Positions 7,793 to 16,202 of a DNA stretch of 16,657 nucleotides are shown here, one piece after another. The number at the start of each line of letters is the position of its first letter. The first letter of the stretch is position 1. A program made the position numbers and the translations under genes. Source of the stretch: Bacteroidales bacterium (GTDB lineage Bacteria; Bacteroidota; Bacteroidia; Bacteroidales; UBA7960); the NCBI GenBank assembly GCA_003451785.1, contig DMJL01000129.1:1-16657 (forward strand), written 5' to 3'. The notes beneath the pieces are model-generated. The model was not told where the DNA came from and did no database searches. It saw only the letters and a list, made by a program, of their open reading frames with translations.

Positions 7793-7800
7793 CAAACCTA
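7793..7800 (-). promoter_or_regulatory. Possible promoter -7 box for the nucleoside transporter
   Basis: The minus strand reads TAGGTTTG, matching TAnnTTTG; transcription would start near 7786 with a leader of about 57 nt. No good TTG is present at the expected upstream distance. Confidence 0.35.
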
Positions 7801-7853
7801 TGAAATTTTAAAACAGTAATTGTATATGGGAGTGCTTTTTAGGAGAAATGTAC

Positions 7854-8447
7854 TTATTTGCCGCCTTTTCGCCGTTTTATCTCATCTCTAATTTTAGAAG
7901 CTTTCTCATAAGCCTCATCATTTATGGCAGTTTCGAGCAGCGATTCAAGTTTGTTTAGGCTCAAGCCTGATAATTCGGAATCGGGTGCTGGAGTTTTTTT
8001 TTCTTTTTTAGCCTTTGGTAGTGATTCTTGCTCTTCTTGAAGTTCCATACCTGCCTCGTTAAGTATGCTTTCGTAGGTATAAATAGGACATTTGAATCTT
8101 ACGGCAAGGGCTACTGCATCGCTGGTGCGGCTATCAATCTCCACTTTCTGAGTTCCATCAAAGCAAATAAGTTTGGAGTAAAATATACCTTCGTTGAATT
8201 TGTAAATAATTACTTCCTCGATGATTATTCGGAATGATTTGGCAAAATTGCAAAACAAATCGTGGGTAAGGGGTCGGCTGGGTTTCATTTTTTCCAACTC
8301 AATAGCAATGGCTTGTGCCTCAAAACTTCCAATGATTATAGGAAGTCTTCTTTTTTCTCCAATCTCACCCAAAACCAAAGCATACGCGCCAGCCTGAGCC
8401 TTACTGTAGGAAATACCTAAAATTTCCATGCTGATTTTATTCTTCAT
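7854..8447 (-). CDS. Bifunctional nuclease family protein (DUF151) with C-terminal UVR motif
   Basis: Residues about 8-135 match the BFN/DUF151 domain: GISYSKAQAGAYALVLGE, RRLPIIIGSFEAQAIAIELE, RPLTHDLF, and VEIDSRTSDAVALAVRF. Residues 136-160 are a charged linker, and 163-194 form a UvrB/UvrC-type motif (LNKLESLLETAINDEAYEKA). This domain pair is common in Bacteroidota. Plant and Thermotoga relatives have been linked to nuclease activity or structure, but the role in bacteria is poorly defined. I chose the ATG at 8447 (197 residues) over the ATG at 8534 because the domain starts right after it and a promoter box lies within the extra 29 codons. The transporter gene follows in the same direction after about 124 bp. 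Confidence 0.9.
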   Translation of the reverse strand: MKNKISMEILGISYSKAQAGAYALVLGEIGEKRRLPIIIGSFEAQAIAIELEKMKPSRPLTHDLFCNFAKSFRIIIEEVIIYKFNEGIFYSKLICFDGTQKVEIDSRTSDAVALAVRFKCPIYTYESILNEAGMELQEEQESLPKAKKEKKTPAPDSELSGLSLNKLESLLETAINDEAYEKASKIRDEIKRRKGGK

Positions 8448-8496
8448 ACCCACTTTTTGCTCCTTATACCCAAGAAGACCCCGAGCATTTAAAATA

Positions 8497-8504
8497 CAAA
8501 AATA
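8497..8504 (-). promoter_or_regulatory. Possible promoter -7 box for the BFN gene
   Basis: The minus strand reads TATTTTTG, matching TAnnTTTG, about 50 bases before the chosen ATG. The upstream -33 position reads TTC instead of TTG. Confidence 0.35.
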
Positions 8505-8534
8505 ATACAAAATCCATTTGTATGGAATACGCAA

Positions 8535-9200
8535 TTTCTAAGGTAAGATTGTTGTAATAATGCTAGCTTTTTATTGAAATGAGCAATGATAGTAATTGTC
8601 GTAGGGTCTGTTTAAAAATATTGTAGGCGAAATTACAAACTCATCTCACGAAGGAATAGCAAATGAAGTTTGGCGAAATATGCTATTTTGCCGCATAAAA
8701 GATCCTTCGCTTCCGTCAGGATTACAAAATGCCCATCGAGAATTGTCATGCTGAACGCAGTGCTTGCACTGAGCCATGCCGAAATGCTTGCACTGAGCCA
8801 AGTCGAAGTGAAGAATCTTATTGGATTCAGCAGTCATTGAGCAGTTCGGTAAGTTCAATAGTGAGCTAGTCGAACTATTAACTATGACATCTGTAGAAAT
8901 GCCGCTACACAATAGTTTTCTCGAAGGTGATCTCATTTTCGGTTATCGGATATTTTACAACCTTAGGCATTTTCAATATGATGCCATTTATGCAATATTA
9001 TTCATTTGCGCAAAACCATGCGAATAACTTGTTGCTATACAAACTAATCCCTATTTGGCGAACGATCTAAAAAATGCAACTTCAAGGGTATTTCTATCTT
9101 CTGAAACTATGTATAAAGAAGTGTGTTTAGTCCTAAAAATAAATACCTTCCCCAAAATTTAATTAAGCGTTTAAAAATGTTTATTTAATGAAGTTTTTCG
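8535..9200. other. Non-coding gap with repeats between divergent genes
   Basis: The BFN gene and the acyl-CoA synthetase point away from each other here. About 8605-8825 is repeat-like: a 7-bp stem (AATAGCA 8655-8661, TGCTATT 8681-8687), a TGTCATGCTGAACGCAG segment at 8744-8760, and the 24-bp tandem repeat listed separately. Short open frames on both strands cross this area but look like translated repeat. I see nothing definite in 8830-9200. Confidence 0.6.
8761..8808. repeat. 24-bp tandem direct repeat, two copies
   Basis: Copies at 8761-8784 and 8785-8808 share 21 of 24 bases, with core TGCTTGCACTGAGCCA. Together with the preceding TGTCATGCTGAACG and the following GTCGAAGTGAAG, this resembles the dispersed intergenic repeats (TCATGCTGAACG...AGTCGAAG) that I recall as common in Bacteroidota genomes. 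Confidence 0.75.
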
Positions 9201-9208
9201 TAATTTTG
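9201..9208 (+). promoter_or_regulatory. Promoter -7 box of the acyl-CoA synthetase
   Basis: TAATTTTG matches TAnnTTTG. Transcription would start near 9215, about 14 nt before the ATG. The -33 region (near 9178) reads TGT, a poor match. The leader is A-rich without a Shine-Dalgarno. Confidence 0.45.
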
Positions 9209-9228
9209 CATTTCAAAATAACATATAA

Positions 9229-10932
9229 ATGGAAGATTATCAGATTCAAACACTGCGCGACCTTTTGAAAAGGAGTGCTACTTTGTTTGTCCAAAGGCCA
9301 GCATTATCTTTTGTTGGGCAGGAGCCGGTTACCTACCAAAGAGCCGAACAATTGGTGATGCAAGTCATAACTTATCTTAATCAAAATGGTATTGCAAAAG
9401 GCGATAGAGTAGCATTGCTCAGCCAGAATATGCCGAATTGGGGAGTAGCGTATTTGGCTATTACAGCATCTGGCGCAGTTGCAGTACCCATTCTGGTTGA
9501 CTTTAGCGAAACGGAACTCAATAAAATTTTGGAACACAGTGGTGCAAAGGGTATCATTTTTTCCGAGAAGTTATCGTCAAAAATTTCTGCCGGTTTGCCC
9601 CAAACTGTTCAGTTTGGACTTTTGTTAGACGATTTTACAGAAATCCAATTGACTGAGCTAAAGGAAAATCGCTCTATCAACAGATTAGGCAAATTGGAAA
9701 TTGCATCTGAGAATTTCTATGAGAACTCTGTACCGCTTGCAGCCGACGATCTTGCAGCTATTTTATACACATCCGGCACCACAGGCAATCCCAAAGGAGT
9801 TATGCTTAGTCATGGAAATATTATTTCCAATGCGGTCAATACCATGGGTATTCAAAAAGTTGATACTACCGATAGGTTGGTTTCGGTGCTGCCTTTGCCT
9901 CATTCTTATGAGTTTACCATTGGGTTTATTATCCCCTTTATGAATGGGGCAACGGTTTATTATTTAGAAAAACCGCCAACAGCATCTGTATTGTTGCCTG
10001 CACTAAAGTTGATAAAACCAACCATGATGCTTACCGTGCCCCTTATCATGGAAAAGATTTACAACTTGCAAGTAAAACCCAAGCTTAGCAGCAGCCCTGT
10101 TTTGAAAGTGTTGATGAAAGCACCTTTTGTAAGGAAGCTCATGCACAAGTTGGCCGGCAAAAAGATTTACAAAGCCTTTGGCGGAAGTTTACATTTTTAT
10201 GGAATTGGAGGCGCAAAACTTTCTGCCGACACCGAACGATTTCTTCGCGATGCTGGTTTCCCCTACGCCATTGGATATGGACTTACAGAAACATCTCCGC
10301 TATTGGCAGGATGCGCACCGAGCCTTACCCGATTTCAAAGTACAGGATTTAGCCTCCCCAATCAACAAATAAAAATTCTCAACCCAGATCCCCATACTGG
10401 TGAAGGCGAAATAGTGGCTAAAGGACCCAACATCATGCTTGGATATTTCAGAGACCCAGGGCAAACAGCAGAAGTATTCACACAAGACGGTTGGTTCAAA
10501 ACCGGAGACCTTGGTACGATTGACAAAAATGGGTATTTGTACATCAAAGGAAGACTCAAGAATATGATTCTTGGTCCGTCGGGCGAGAATATTTATCCCG
10601 AAGAAATTGAAGCTCTTATCAATAATGACGACTTGGTGCTCGAATCGTTGGTGTATGAATTGAAGGGCAATTTGGTGGCAAAGGTTCATCTTAATTATGA
10701 AGAGCTTGAAAAAAGATATAATGTACTGAAATTGTCAGCCCAAGAGTTTAAGGATGAGATGAACAAGATTGTTGACAAAAAACTACTCGAGATTCGTGAA
10801 AGGGTGAATGGAACAATCAGCAAATTTTCTCGCATAAGTTCGATAGAAGAGCAGCCAGTGCCTTTTGAAAAAACTCCTACGCAGAAAATTAAGAGGTTCC
10901 TGTATTCCAAACAGGAAGGCAAAAAGAAGTAA
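9229..10932 (+). CDS. AMP-binding long-chain acyl-CoA synthetase (fatty acid-CoA ligase)
   Basis: This 567-residue cytoplasmic or membrane-associated enzyme should activate a fatty acid with ATP to an acyl-adenylate and then form acyl-CoA. Family motifs appear in order: the P-loop YTSGTTGNPKGVMLSHGN (from Y180), YGLTETSPLLAG (about 350), GWFKTGDLG (about 421), the hinge GRLKNMILG (about 441), GENIYPEEIE, and the C-terminal PTQKIKRF (about 551) with the lysine expected for adenylation. Length and layout fit the FadD/long-chain class; the exact chain length and whether it serves degradation, lipid recycling or another acyl acceptor cannot be told. It stands alone, with its own promoter and a hairpin after the stop codon. 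Confidence 0.9.
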   Translation: MEDYQIQTLRDLLKRSATLFVQRPALSFVGQEPVTYQRAEQLVMQVITYLNQNGIAKGDRVALLSQNMPNWGVAYLAITASGAVAVPILVDFSETELNKILEHSGAKGIIFSEKLSSKISAGLPQTVQFGLLLDDFTEIQLTELKENRSINRLGKLEIASENFYENSVPLAADDLAAILYTSGTTGNPKGVMLSHGNIISNAVNTMGIQKVDTTDRLVSVLPLPHSYEFTIGFIIPFMNGATVYYLEKPPTASVLLPALKLIKPTMMLTVPLIMEKIYNLQVKPKLSSSPVLKVLMKAPFVRKLMHKLAGKKIYKAFGGSLHFYGIGGAKLSADTERFLRDAGFPYAIGYGLTETSPLLAGCAPSLTRFQSTGFSLPNQQIKILNPDPHTGEGEIVAKGPNIMLGYFRDPGQTAEVFTQDGWFKTGDLGTIDKNGYLYIKGRLKNMILGPSGENIYPEEIEALINNDDLVLESLVYELKGNLVAKVHLNYEELEKRYNVLKLSAQEFKDEMNKIVDKKLLEIRERVNGTISKFSRISSIEEQPVPFEKTPTQKIKRFLYSKQEGKKK

Positions 10933-10962
10933 ACACGCTATTTGCATTTATGCAACTAACGG

Positions 10963-11000
10963 AATGGCTTAGACTGCGATTTATAGGTGTCTAAGCCATT
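10963..11000 (+). terminator. Hairpin after the acyl-CoA synthetase gene
   Basis: AATGGCTTAGAC (10963-10974) and GTCTAAGCCATT (10989-11000) form a perfect 12-bp stem with a 14-base loop, 30 bp after the stop codon. There is no long T-run after it, so termination strength is uncertain. Confidence 0.6.
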
Positions 11001-11387
11001 TGAATATGCAGAACAAAATATTGTACAGTGTAACTAATCTTGGTTTTTGCAATGAATTATAGGTAGGTTCATTTCAGATGATAGTTTTCAATGTGTGAAT
11101 TATCTCAACTTATCGAAAAGCACCTCATTGCATACATTGGCAAAAGTATTTGGCTTCTCCAAAAGTAATTTGGAACTGTGTAAAAAGTAGTGCTGTATTT
11201 TTCTTCGTTGTTCCGCAATTTTATTCTTCAAGAGATGGAAATCTCACTATTTTTGTAGTGCAGTTTTTAAAAACCTGCTGGTACACCATGTTTCAACCAT
11301 AAGTTAAAGTTGAATTATGGTGTTTTGCAGTGTTTGTTTTTGTTTATGCATTTTGAATTTTCATAAATACAGCAAAATAGTCTTGGA
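11001..11387. other. Intergenic region before the first SusD gene
   Basis: No gene is visible. The notable element is the hairpin at 11283-11323, listed separately. No clean TAnnTTTG box was found upstream of the SusD start; GCATTTTG near 11348 is only a partial match. Confidence 0.5.
11283..11323 (+). promoter_or_regulatory. Hairpin upstream of the first SusD gene
   Basis: ACACCAT-gt-TTCAAC (11283-11297) pairs with GTTGAA-tt-ATGGTGT (11309-11323): 13 pairs with a 2x2 internal loop and an 11-base loop. TTT follows at once. It ends 64 bp before the SusD ATG and could be a terminator, an attenuator or a protein-binding palindrome. Confidence 0.45.
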
Positions 11388-12761
11388 ATGAAGCAAAGAA
11401 TCAAGTTTTCGGCATTACTTCTGATTTTATTTTTAACCCTTACGGTAACCCATACTTCGTGTCTGGACATGGAGGAGGAGATAACGCCACCAACCATCGA
11501 AAATGTCGAGGATAACTTTGTTCGACTTGCCAACAATGTTACCCAATGGAGGGCATTGGATTTCACACGGTTTCAGTTTATTTGGATGCAGCAGTTGGCA
11601 GGCGTAAGAAGTTTGTATGCTGATGTTGATAAATACTTTCTAATGCCTGAGAAACTTGATAACGATTGGGGTGTTTTCTTCGCATTTATACTTACGCCTA
11701 TGCAAGAAAATACTTTAGTAGCCATGGAATTGGGCGCAAGGAAACATGCCGGTATTATGAACATCCTTCAGGCCTATTCCTTGGGCTTAATGATTGATAC
11801 CTGGGGCGACATTCCCTATTGGCAGACTGCTGCCTTTGGAAGTATCCTTCCAAATCCAAAGTACGAATCACAGCAGGAGCTTCTCGAAGAGATTTTTAGG
11901 CTTTTAACCGTTGGTATCAACAACCTTCGTCATGCGGAAAGTCCTGCTATTACACCTTCCAGCGATCCTTTCTTTGGGGGCGATACCGATCGTTGGATAA
12001 GGGCAGCCAATGCACTTAGACTTCGATACTGGCTTCGCGAAGCCCATCAAAGCCAAGGCTATATGGGGTTAGCAGCACAGATTGCGGGTATGCAACTTAT
12101 GCGAGATAATAACGACGATTTGTTGTTTCGATTTACAGCTACATCCAACCCGCCCAATCCTTACCATGATTTTGAGAATCGCATAAGGCACACGCGCGTG
12201 GGAGCCCATTTTGCCAATATGCTCCATGCAACCAACGATCCACGACTACCACGACTCATTGCCATGAATGCACAAAATCAAAGAATAGGATCTGCTCCCG
12301 GCCAATCCAATCTTAGCGCGTCCTTAGTGGGTCCTGCAATTGCTTCACAAAATTCTCCCATAGTGTTTATTTCCTTTGCCGAGCAAAAGTTTATTGAAGC
12401 AGAGCTTTTTCTTAGAAACAACCAGCAAGCGCAGGCCGATGCAGCATTTCGCGAAGCAGTGGTTGCATCCCTAACTTTTTACAACGCTAGAAATACAGAG
12501 TGGGAAGCCCAGTTTGCCAATCGAACAAATGTTACACTACAGCAAATCATCGAAGCCAAATATATTGCACTCTTCATGCAGCCCGAAGTTTGGTCGGATT
12601 TCCGCAGAACAGGCTATCCGCAAATAAGCCCATTTTTGCCCGGTGGAGAAATAATACCTCGCAGAATGATTTACCCGCAAAATGAGTTAAACAATAATCC
12701 TGATATGGTTCCCCGAAATGTTACCATTTTTTCCCGTGTGTGGTGGGATAGGGAATTATAA
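11388..12761 (+). CDS. SusD/RagB-family outer-membrane lipoprotein (SusD-like_2 type), no SusC partner upstream
   Basis: SusD-family lipoproteins sit on the cell surface and cap a SusC transporter, binding the substrate. This 457-residue protein begins with a lipoprotein signal peptide ending THTSC (C25). Family signs include GLMIDTWGDIPYW (about 132-145), RWIRAANALRLRYWLR (202-217), the EQKFIEAELFLRNN repeat-helix region, and FRRTGYPQ (405-412) near the end. The length fits the shorter SusD-like_2 group. SusD genes normally follow a susC; here an acyl-CoA synthetase precedes it, and a complete susC with its own susD follows 340 bp later. It may be an extra binding lipoprotein for that transporter or the remnant of a lost pair. 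The reading frame is intact. Confidence 0.88.
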   Translation: MKQRIKFSALLLILFLTLTVTHTSCLDMEEEITPPTIENVEDNFVRLANNVTQWRALDFTRFQFIWMQQLAGVRSLYADVDKYFLMPEKLDNDWGVFFAFILTPMQENTLVAMELGARKHAGIMNILQAYSLGLMIDTWGDIPYWQTAAFGSILPNPKYESQQELLEEIFRLLTVGINNLRHAESPAITPSSDPFFGGDTDRWIRAANALRLRYWLREAHQSQGYMGLAAQIAGMQLMRDNNDDLLFRFTATSNPPNPYHDFENRIRHTRVGAHFANMLHATNDPRLPRLIAMNAQNQRIGSAPGQSNLSASLVGPAIASQNSPIVFISFAEQKFIEAELFLRNNQQAQADAAFREAVVASLTFYNARNTEWEAQFANRTNVTLQQIIEAKYIALFMQPEVWSDFRRTGYPQISPFLPGGEIIPRRMIYPQNELNNNPDMVPRNVTIFSRVWWDREL

Positions 12762-13101
12762 AAATCATTGTTCATTTTACCATCCAAAGCTCATCAGTAA
12801 TTCTTCAGTACAATTGATGTAAGCATCGGTATTTTATATTTGGGCATCCATGTTTTAAATACTAATGCTTTTATTGGAGATTTTTTGTTGGTTGCTAACA
12901 GTGCAATTTGTTGTTAATAGCAGCAACCTATATAAGCCTACCCACCTTACTTTCTAAGCTTCGCTGCATTGCGATTTAGGCAATGGAAAAATTGTTATTA
13001 TTTTTTTAACAATGTTTTAAGTGTTACGAATTGTTTTATACATTTATGCTGTTCTTGCCAATCTTTAAATTCAATCATTAACTAACAAACAACAAACGAA
13101 A
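12762..13101. other. Intergenic region before susC-like gene
   Basis: No gene seen. It is AT-rich, especially 12990-13060, where ATTGTTA (12991-12997) and TAACAAT (13007-13013) form a short palindrome. TACATTTA near 13040 is a one-mismatch version of the -7 box and could drive the susCD pair. The gap suggests susC is transcribed separately from the preceding SusD gene. Confidence 0.45.
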
Positions 13102-16100
13102 ATGAAGAGGATCTTTTTTCTGTTTTTCGTGTTTTTCGGGCTAATCGTTTCGAGCGGTTATGCACAAGAAAGACGGGTAAGCGGTACAGTTACCGATCAA
13201 TCCGACGGAACTCCATTACCAGGAGTTGCGGTGGTAATTAGGGGAACTGCCATCGGTACGGCAACCGATGTGAATGGCCGTTTTGAACTGGTAGTGCCTG
13301 CCGGAACTACATTAGTTTTTAGTTTTCTTGGAATGGTAACTCAGGAAGTACCTGTTGGCGACCGACTTATTCTAAATGTTCGGTTGGTGCCAGATCAGGA
13401 GCTTTTAGACGAGGTAGTTGTGGTAGGGTTTGGTACCCGCCTCCGCTCCGAAATCACCGGTGCTATTTCTACTGTTCGTGCAGCCGACATTGCCAATACC
13501 ACTCAGCCCAGTTTTGAGTCGGCATTGCAGGGTCGCACTGCGGGCATACATGTGGTTGGCGGTAGTGGTAAACTTGGGCAAGCTATGCGGGTTCGCGTGA
13601 GAGGCGCATCTTCTATCACTGCCAGCAGTCAGCCTTTGTATGTGATTGATGGTATTCCGGTAAACTCTGCTGATATTGGTACAGGTGGCAATGAGCCTAT
13701 GAACCCTATGGCCGATATTAATCCGGCAGACATTGAGTCCATCCAAGTATTAAAGGATGCATCTGCATCGGCAATCTTTGGTGCTCGCGCTGCCAACGGA
13801 GTTGTACTTATTACCACTCGCAGAGGGCGCGAAGGACGAACCAATTTTAATTTTACGACACAGATAGGTGTTAGCGAACCAGCAAATACCGTAGGTTTTC
13901 TAAACAGGGCGCAGTACCTTTCTCTTGTAGAACAAGGATGGAACAATGTTGTAGCTATGTTTGGCCCAGATGCTTATTCGTGGTTAGGTTTAACATCAGC
14001 TCAATCTTGGCCAGATGCATTGGATTTATTTTTCCCTTATTGGAGAGATTCCGAATTTCCCAACGATTTTACACGGGGTCCCGATGAAAATTGGGAGAAT
14101 AGAGCTTTGAGAAGAAATGCATCTACACAACAGTACGATCTAAGTGTATCGGGAGGTACCGAAAAAACCAGATTCTTCACTTCTTTGTCTTGGGCAGATC
14201 AAGAGTCGGTGCTTATTGGAAATAATTTTGATCGTGCAAGTGCTAGGTTAAACCTCGACCATACAGCCAACGATGTGATATCTTTTGGGCTTGGATTGAA
14301 CCCCATTAGGTCGCGCAGCTTTAGGGTAGCGAACGATAACGCATTTGCTACACCACTGCAAATGGTAGCACTACCCCCATTGGATCCTGCATTCATACCC
14401 GGTACCGACGAATTGAATCCAAGGACACAATATGAGAATGGATTGATACCTGCAAAATATAACAGCTTTAACTCATCCATTTATCGCAACATTGGTAACC
14501 TGTTTGCGAATATTAATATCATGGATGGTCTTACATGGAGAACAGAAGTAGGCTTTGACCTTACCAACCAAAAAGAAAAAGGTTATTGGGGCCGCAAAAC
14601 CAACGATGGCGGTCCCTTTGGCAGTGCCGAGGAGAGAACCGTAATGCTCAGGTACTACACACTTAATAGCTTTATTACTTTCGACCATTCATTTGCAGAT
14701 TTGCTTAATCTAAACTTTGTGGGTGGTATGTCTTATGAGGATAGCTATATTGAAACACAATGGAATGCATCTGAAAATTTCCCAAGCGATAGGTTCCGTC
14801 GCATCTCAAGTGGTGCAGAACCCAGCGGTATGACAGGCTCAGGTACGGCATTCAGGTTCCTTTCATTCTTCTCTAGAGCAAATTTTTCTTTACAAGACAG
14901 ATATTTCTTGCAGCTTAGTGGTCGTTACGACGGTTCATCGAGATTCGGCGCCGACCATAAATTTGGATTTTTCCCCGCTGCATCGTTATCTTGGCTTATA
15001 AATCGTGAAGATTTTATGCAGAATCTCGATTTTATTACAATGCTTAGACCCAGAGTGAGCTATGGTATTACAGGTAACTCTGAAATAGGCAACTTCTCTT
15101 CTCGTGGTTTGTTTGGCGCAAGCAATTATGCCGGATACACTGGTCTTGTACCCATAAGCATGCCGGCCGACGATCTAAGATGGGAAACTACTTCCCAGTT
15201 TAATGTGGGTCTAGATTTTGGTTTGTTTAACGATAGAATTACTGGTGAATTCGATTATTACATAAAGAACACCACCGACCTTCTGTTGGCAGTGAATGTA
15301 CCTTCTACCTCCGGTTTTACCAGCATTATTAGAAATGTGGGCGATTTGAGAAATTCAGGATTCGAGTTTACCCTTAATACAGTAAATCTACATGGCGAAT
15401 TCGAATGGAGAACAAACTTCAACATTTCATTCAACGAGAACGAAGTTACCAATCTCGATGGTCAGATTATTCGCACCGGGCAGTGGAGAGCCATGGAAGG
15501 TAAGCCAATAGGTATTTTCTGGATGCCGGTTTTTGCTGGTGTGGATCCCAACAATGGAGATGCACTATTTTATTTAGATGAAACCCGCACTACTACTACA
15601 CCTTTGCTTTCGCAAGCAGCACATCAAATGGCTGGCGACCCCAATCCTGATTTCACAGGTGGATTGACCAACTCTTTCAGTTGGAGAGGTTTCGACTTGG
15701 GTGTTACTTTCCAGTTTGTTTACGGCAACGATATATTCAACGGAGGTCGTCAATGGCAGGCCGATGGATTGGCGTGGGTGGACAACCAAACAGTGGACTT
15801 CTACGAGAATTTTTGGCGCAATCCTGGCGATAACGCAAAATGGCCTCAGCCACGATTCTTGGAAGGAAATGGTAGCGGTATTTCTTCCATGTTGGTTTTC
15901 GACGGTTCCTTCATTCGATTGAAAGATGTTACCTTGGGGTACAACATTAGAGGTCAATTCCTTGCCAACGCTGGAATTACCAACCTTCGTGTGTTTGCTA
16001 AGGCACTGAACCTTCTTACATTTACAGAGTATCCGGGTTGGGATCCAGAGGCCAACTTTGTGGGAACTGGTCCTTCAGCTCAAGTATTCAACCTAAGGCA

Positions 16101-16167
16101 AGGTCATGACTTCTACACTTCTCCTCAGCCCCGTACCATTACTTTTGGCGTACAAATTGGGTTTTAA
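13102..16167 (+). CDS. SusC/RagA-family TonB-dependent outer-membrane transporter
   Basis: This 1021-residue protein should import a glycan, peptide or other large nutrient across the outer membrane with energy from TonB-ExbBD. Domains: signal peptide 1-21 (cleavage near GYA-QE), carboxypeptidase-D regulatory-like domain about 23-95, the SusC-type LDEVVVVGFGT segment (102-112), plug domain about 113-240 with VRVRGASSI (164-172), PLYVIDGIPV (178-187) and IQVLKDASASAIFGARAANG (214-233), then a beta barrel ending in TFGVQIGF with the expected terminal Phe. No N-terminal STN domain is present, so coupling to an anti-sigma factor is not indicated. The length is typical and the gene is complete. 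A SusD-family gene follows after 35 bp, probably in one operon. The substrate cannot be inferred from the window. Confidence 0.96.
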   Translation: MKRIFFLFFVFFGLIVSSGYAQERRVSGTVTDQSDGTPLPGVAVVIRGTAIGTATDVNGRFELVVPAGTTLVFSFLGMVTQEVPVGDRLILNVRLVPDQELLDEVVVVGFGTRLRSEITGAISTVRAADIANTTQPSFESALQGRTAGIHVVGGSGKLGQAMRVRVRGASSITASSQPLYVIDGIPVNSADIGTGGNEPMNPMADINPADIESIQVLKDASASAIFGARAANGVVLITTRRGREGRTNFNFTTQIGVSEPANTVGFLNRAQYLSLVEQGWNNVVAMFGPDAYSWLGLTSAQSWPDALDLFFPYWRDSEFPNDFTRGPDENWENRALRRNASTQQYDLSVSGGTEKTRFFTSLSWADQESVLIGNNFDRASARLNLDHTANDVISFGLGLNPIRSRSFRVANDNAFATPLQMVALPPLDPAFIPGTDELNPRTQYENGLIPAKYNSFNSSIYRNIGNLFANINIMDGLTWRTEVGFDLTNQKEKGYWGRKTNDGGPFGSAEERTVMLRYYTLNSFITFDHSFADLLNLNFVGGMSYEDSYIETQWNASENFPSDRFRRISSGAEPSGMTGSGTAFRFLSFFSRANFSLQDRYFLQLSGRYDGSSRFGADHKFGFFPAASLSWLINREDFMQNLDFITMLRPRVSYGITGNSEIGNFSSRGLFGASNYAGYTGLVPISMPADDLRWETTSQFNVGLDFGLFNDRITGEFDYYIKNTTDLLLAVNVPSTSGFTSIIRNVGDLRNSGFEFTLNTVNLHGEFEWRTNFNISFNENEVTNLDGQIIRTGQWRAMEGKPIGIFWMPVFAGVDPNNGDALFYLDETRTTTTPLLSQAAHQMAGDPNPDFTGGLTNSFSWRGFDLGVTFQFVYGNDIFNGGRQWQADGLAWVDNQTVDFYENFWRNPGDNAKWPQPRFLEGNGSGISSMLVFDGSFIRLKDVTLGYNIRGQFLANAGITNLRVFAKALNLLTFTEYPGWDPEANFVGTGPSAQVFNLRQGHDFYTSPQPRTITFGVQIGF

Positions 16168-16202
16168 CACAGACCTTGATTAACCTTTAAAATCGTAATG
16201 AA

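Noticed and set aside
8448..8534. A 29-residue N-terminal extension of the BFN protein
   Set aside because: The BFN domain begins right after the ATG at 8447, and a TAnnTTTG box lies within the extension.
8646..8936. A 96-codon minus-strand open frame
   Set aside because: It runs through the tandem repeat and hairpin block; the translation (AQCKHFGMAQCKH) is just the repeat read as protein.
8821..9027. A 68-codon plus-strand open frame
   Set aside because: No start signal, family resemblance or linked gene; it begins at the edge of the repeat block.
13405..15957. Several minus-strand open frames of 60-127 codons within the transporter gene
   Set aside because: They are shadows of the well-supported SusC reading frame, with no recognisable products.
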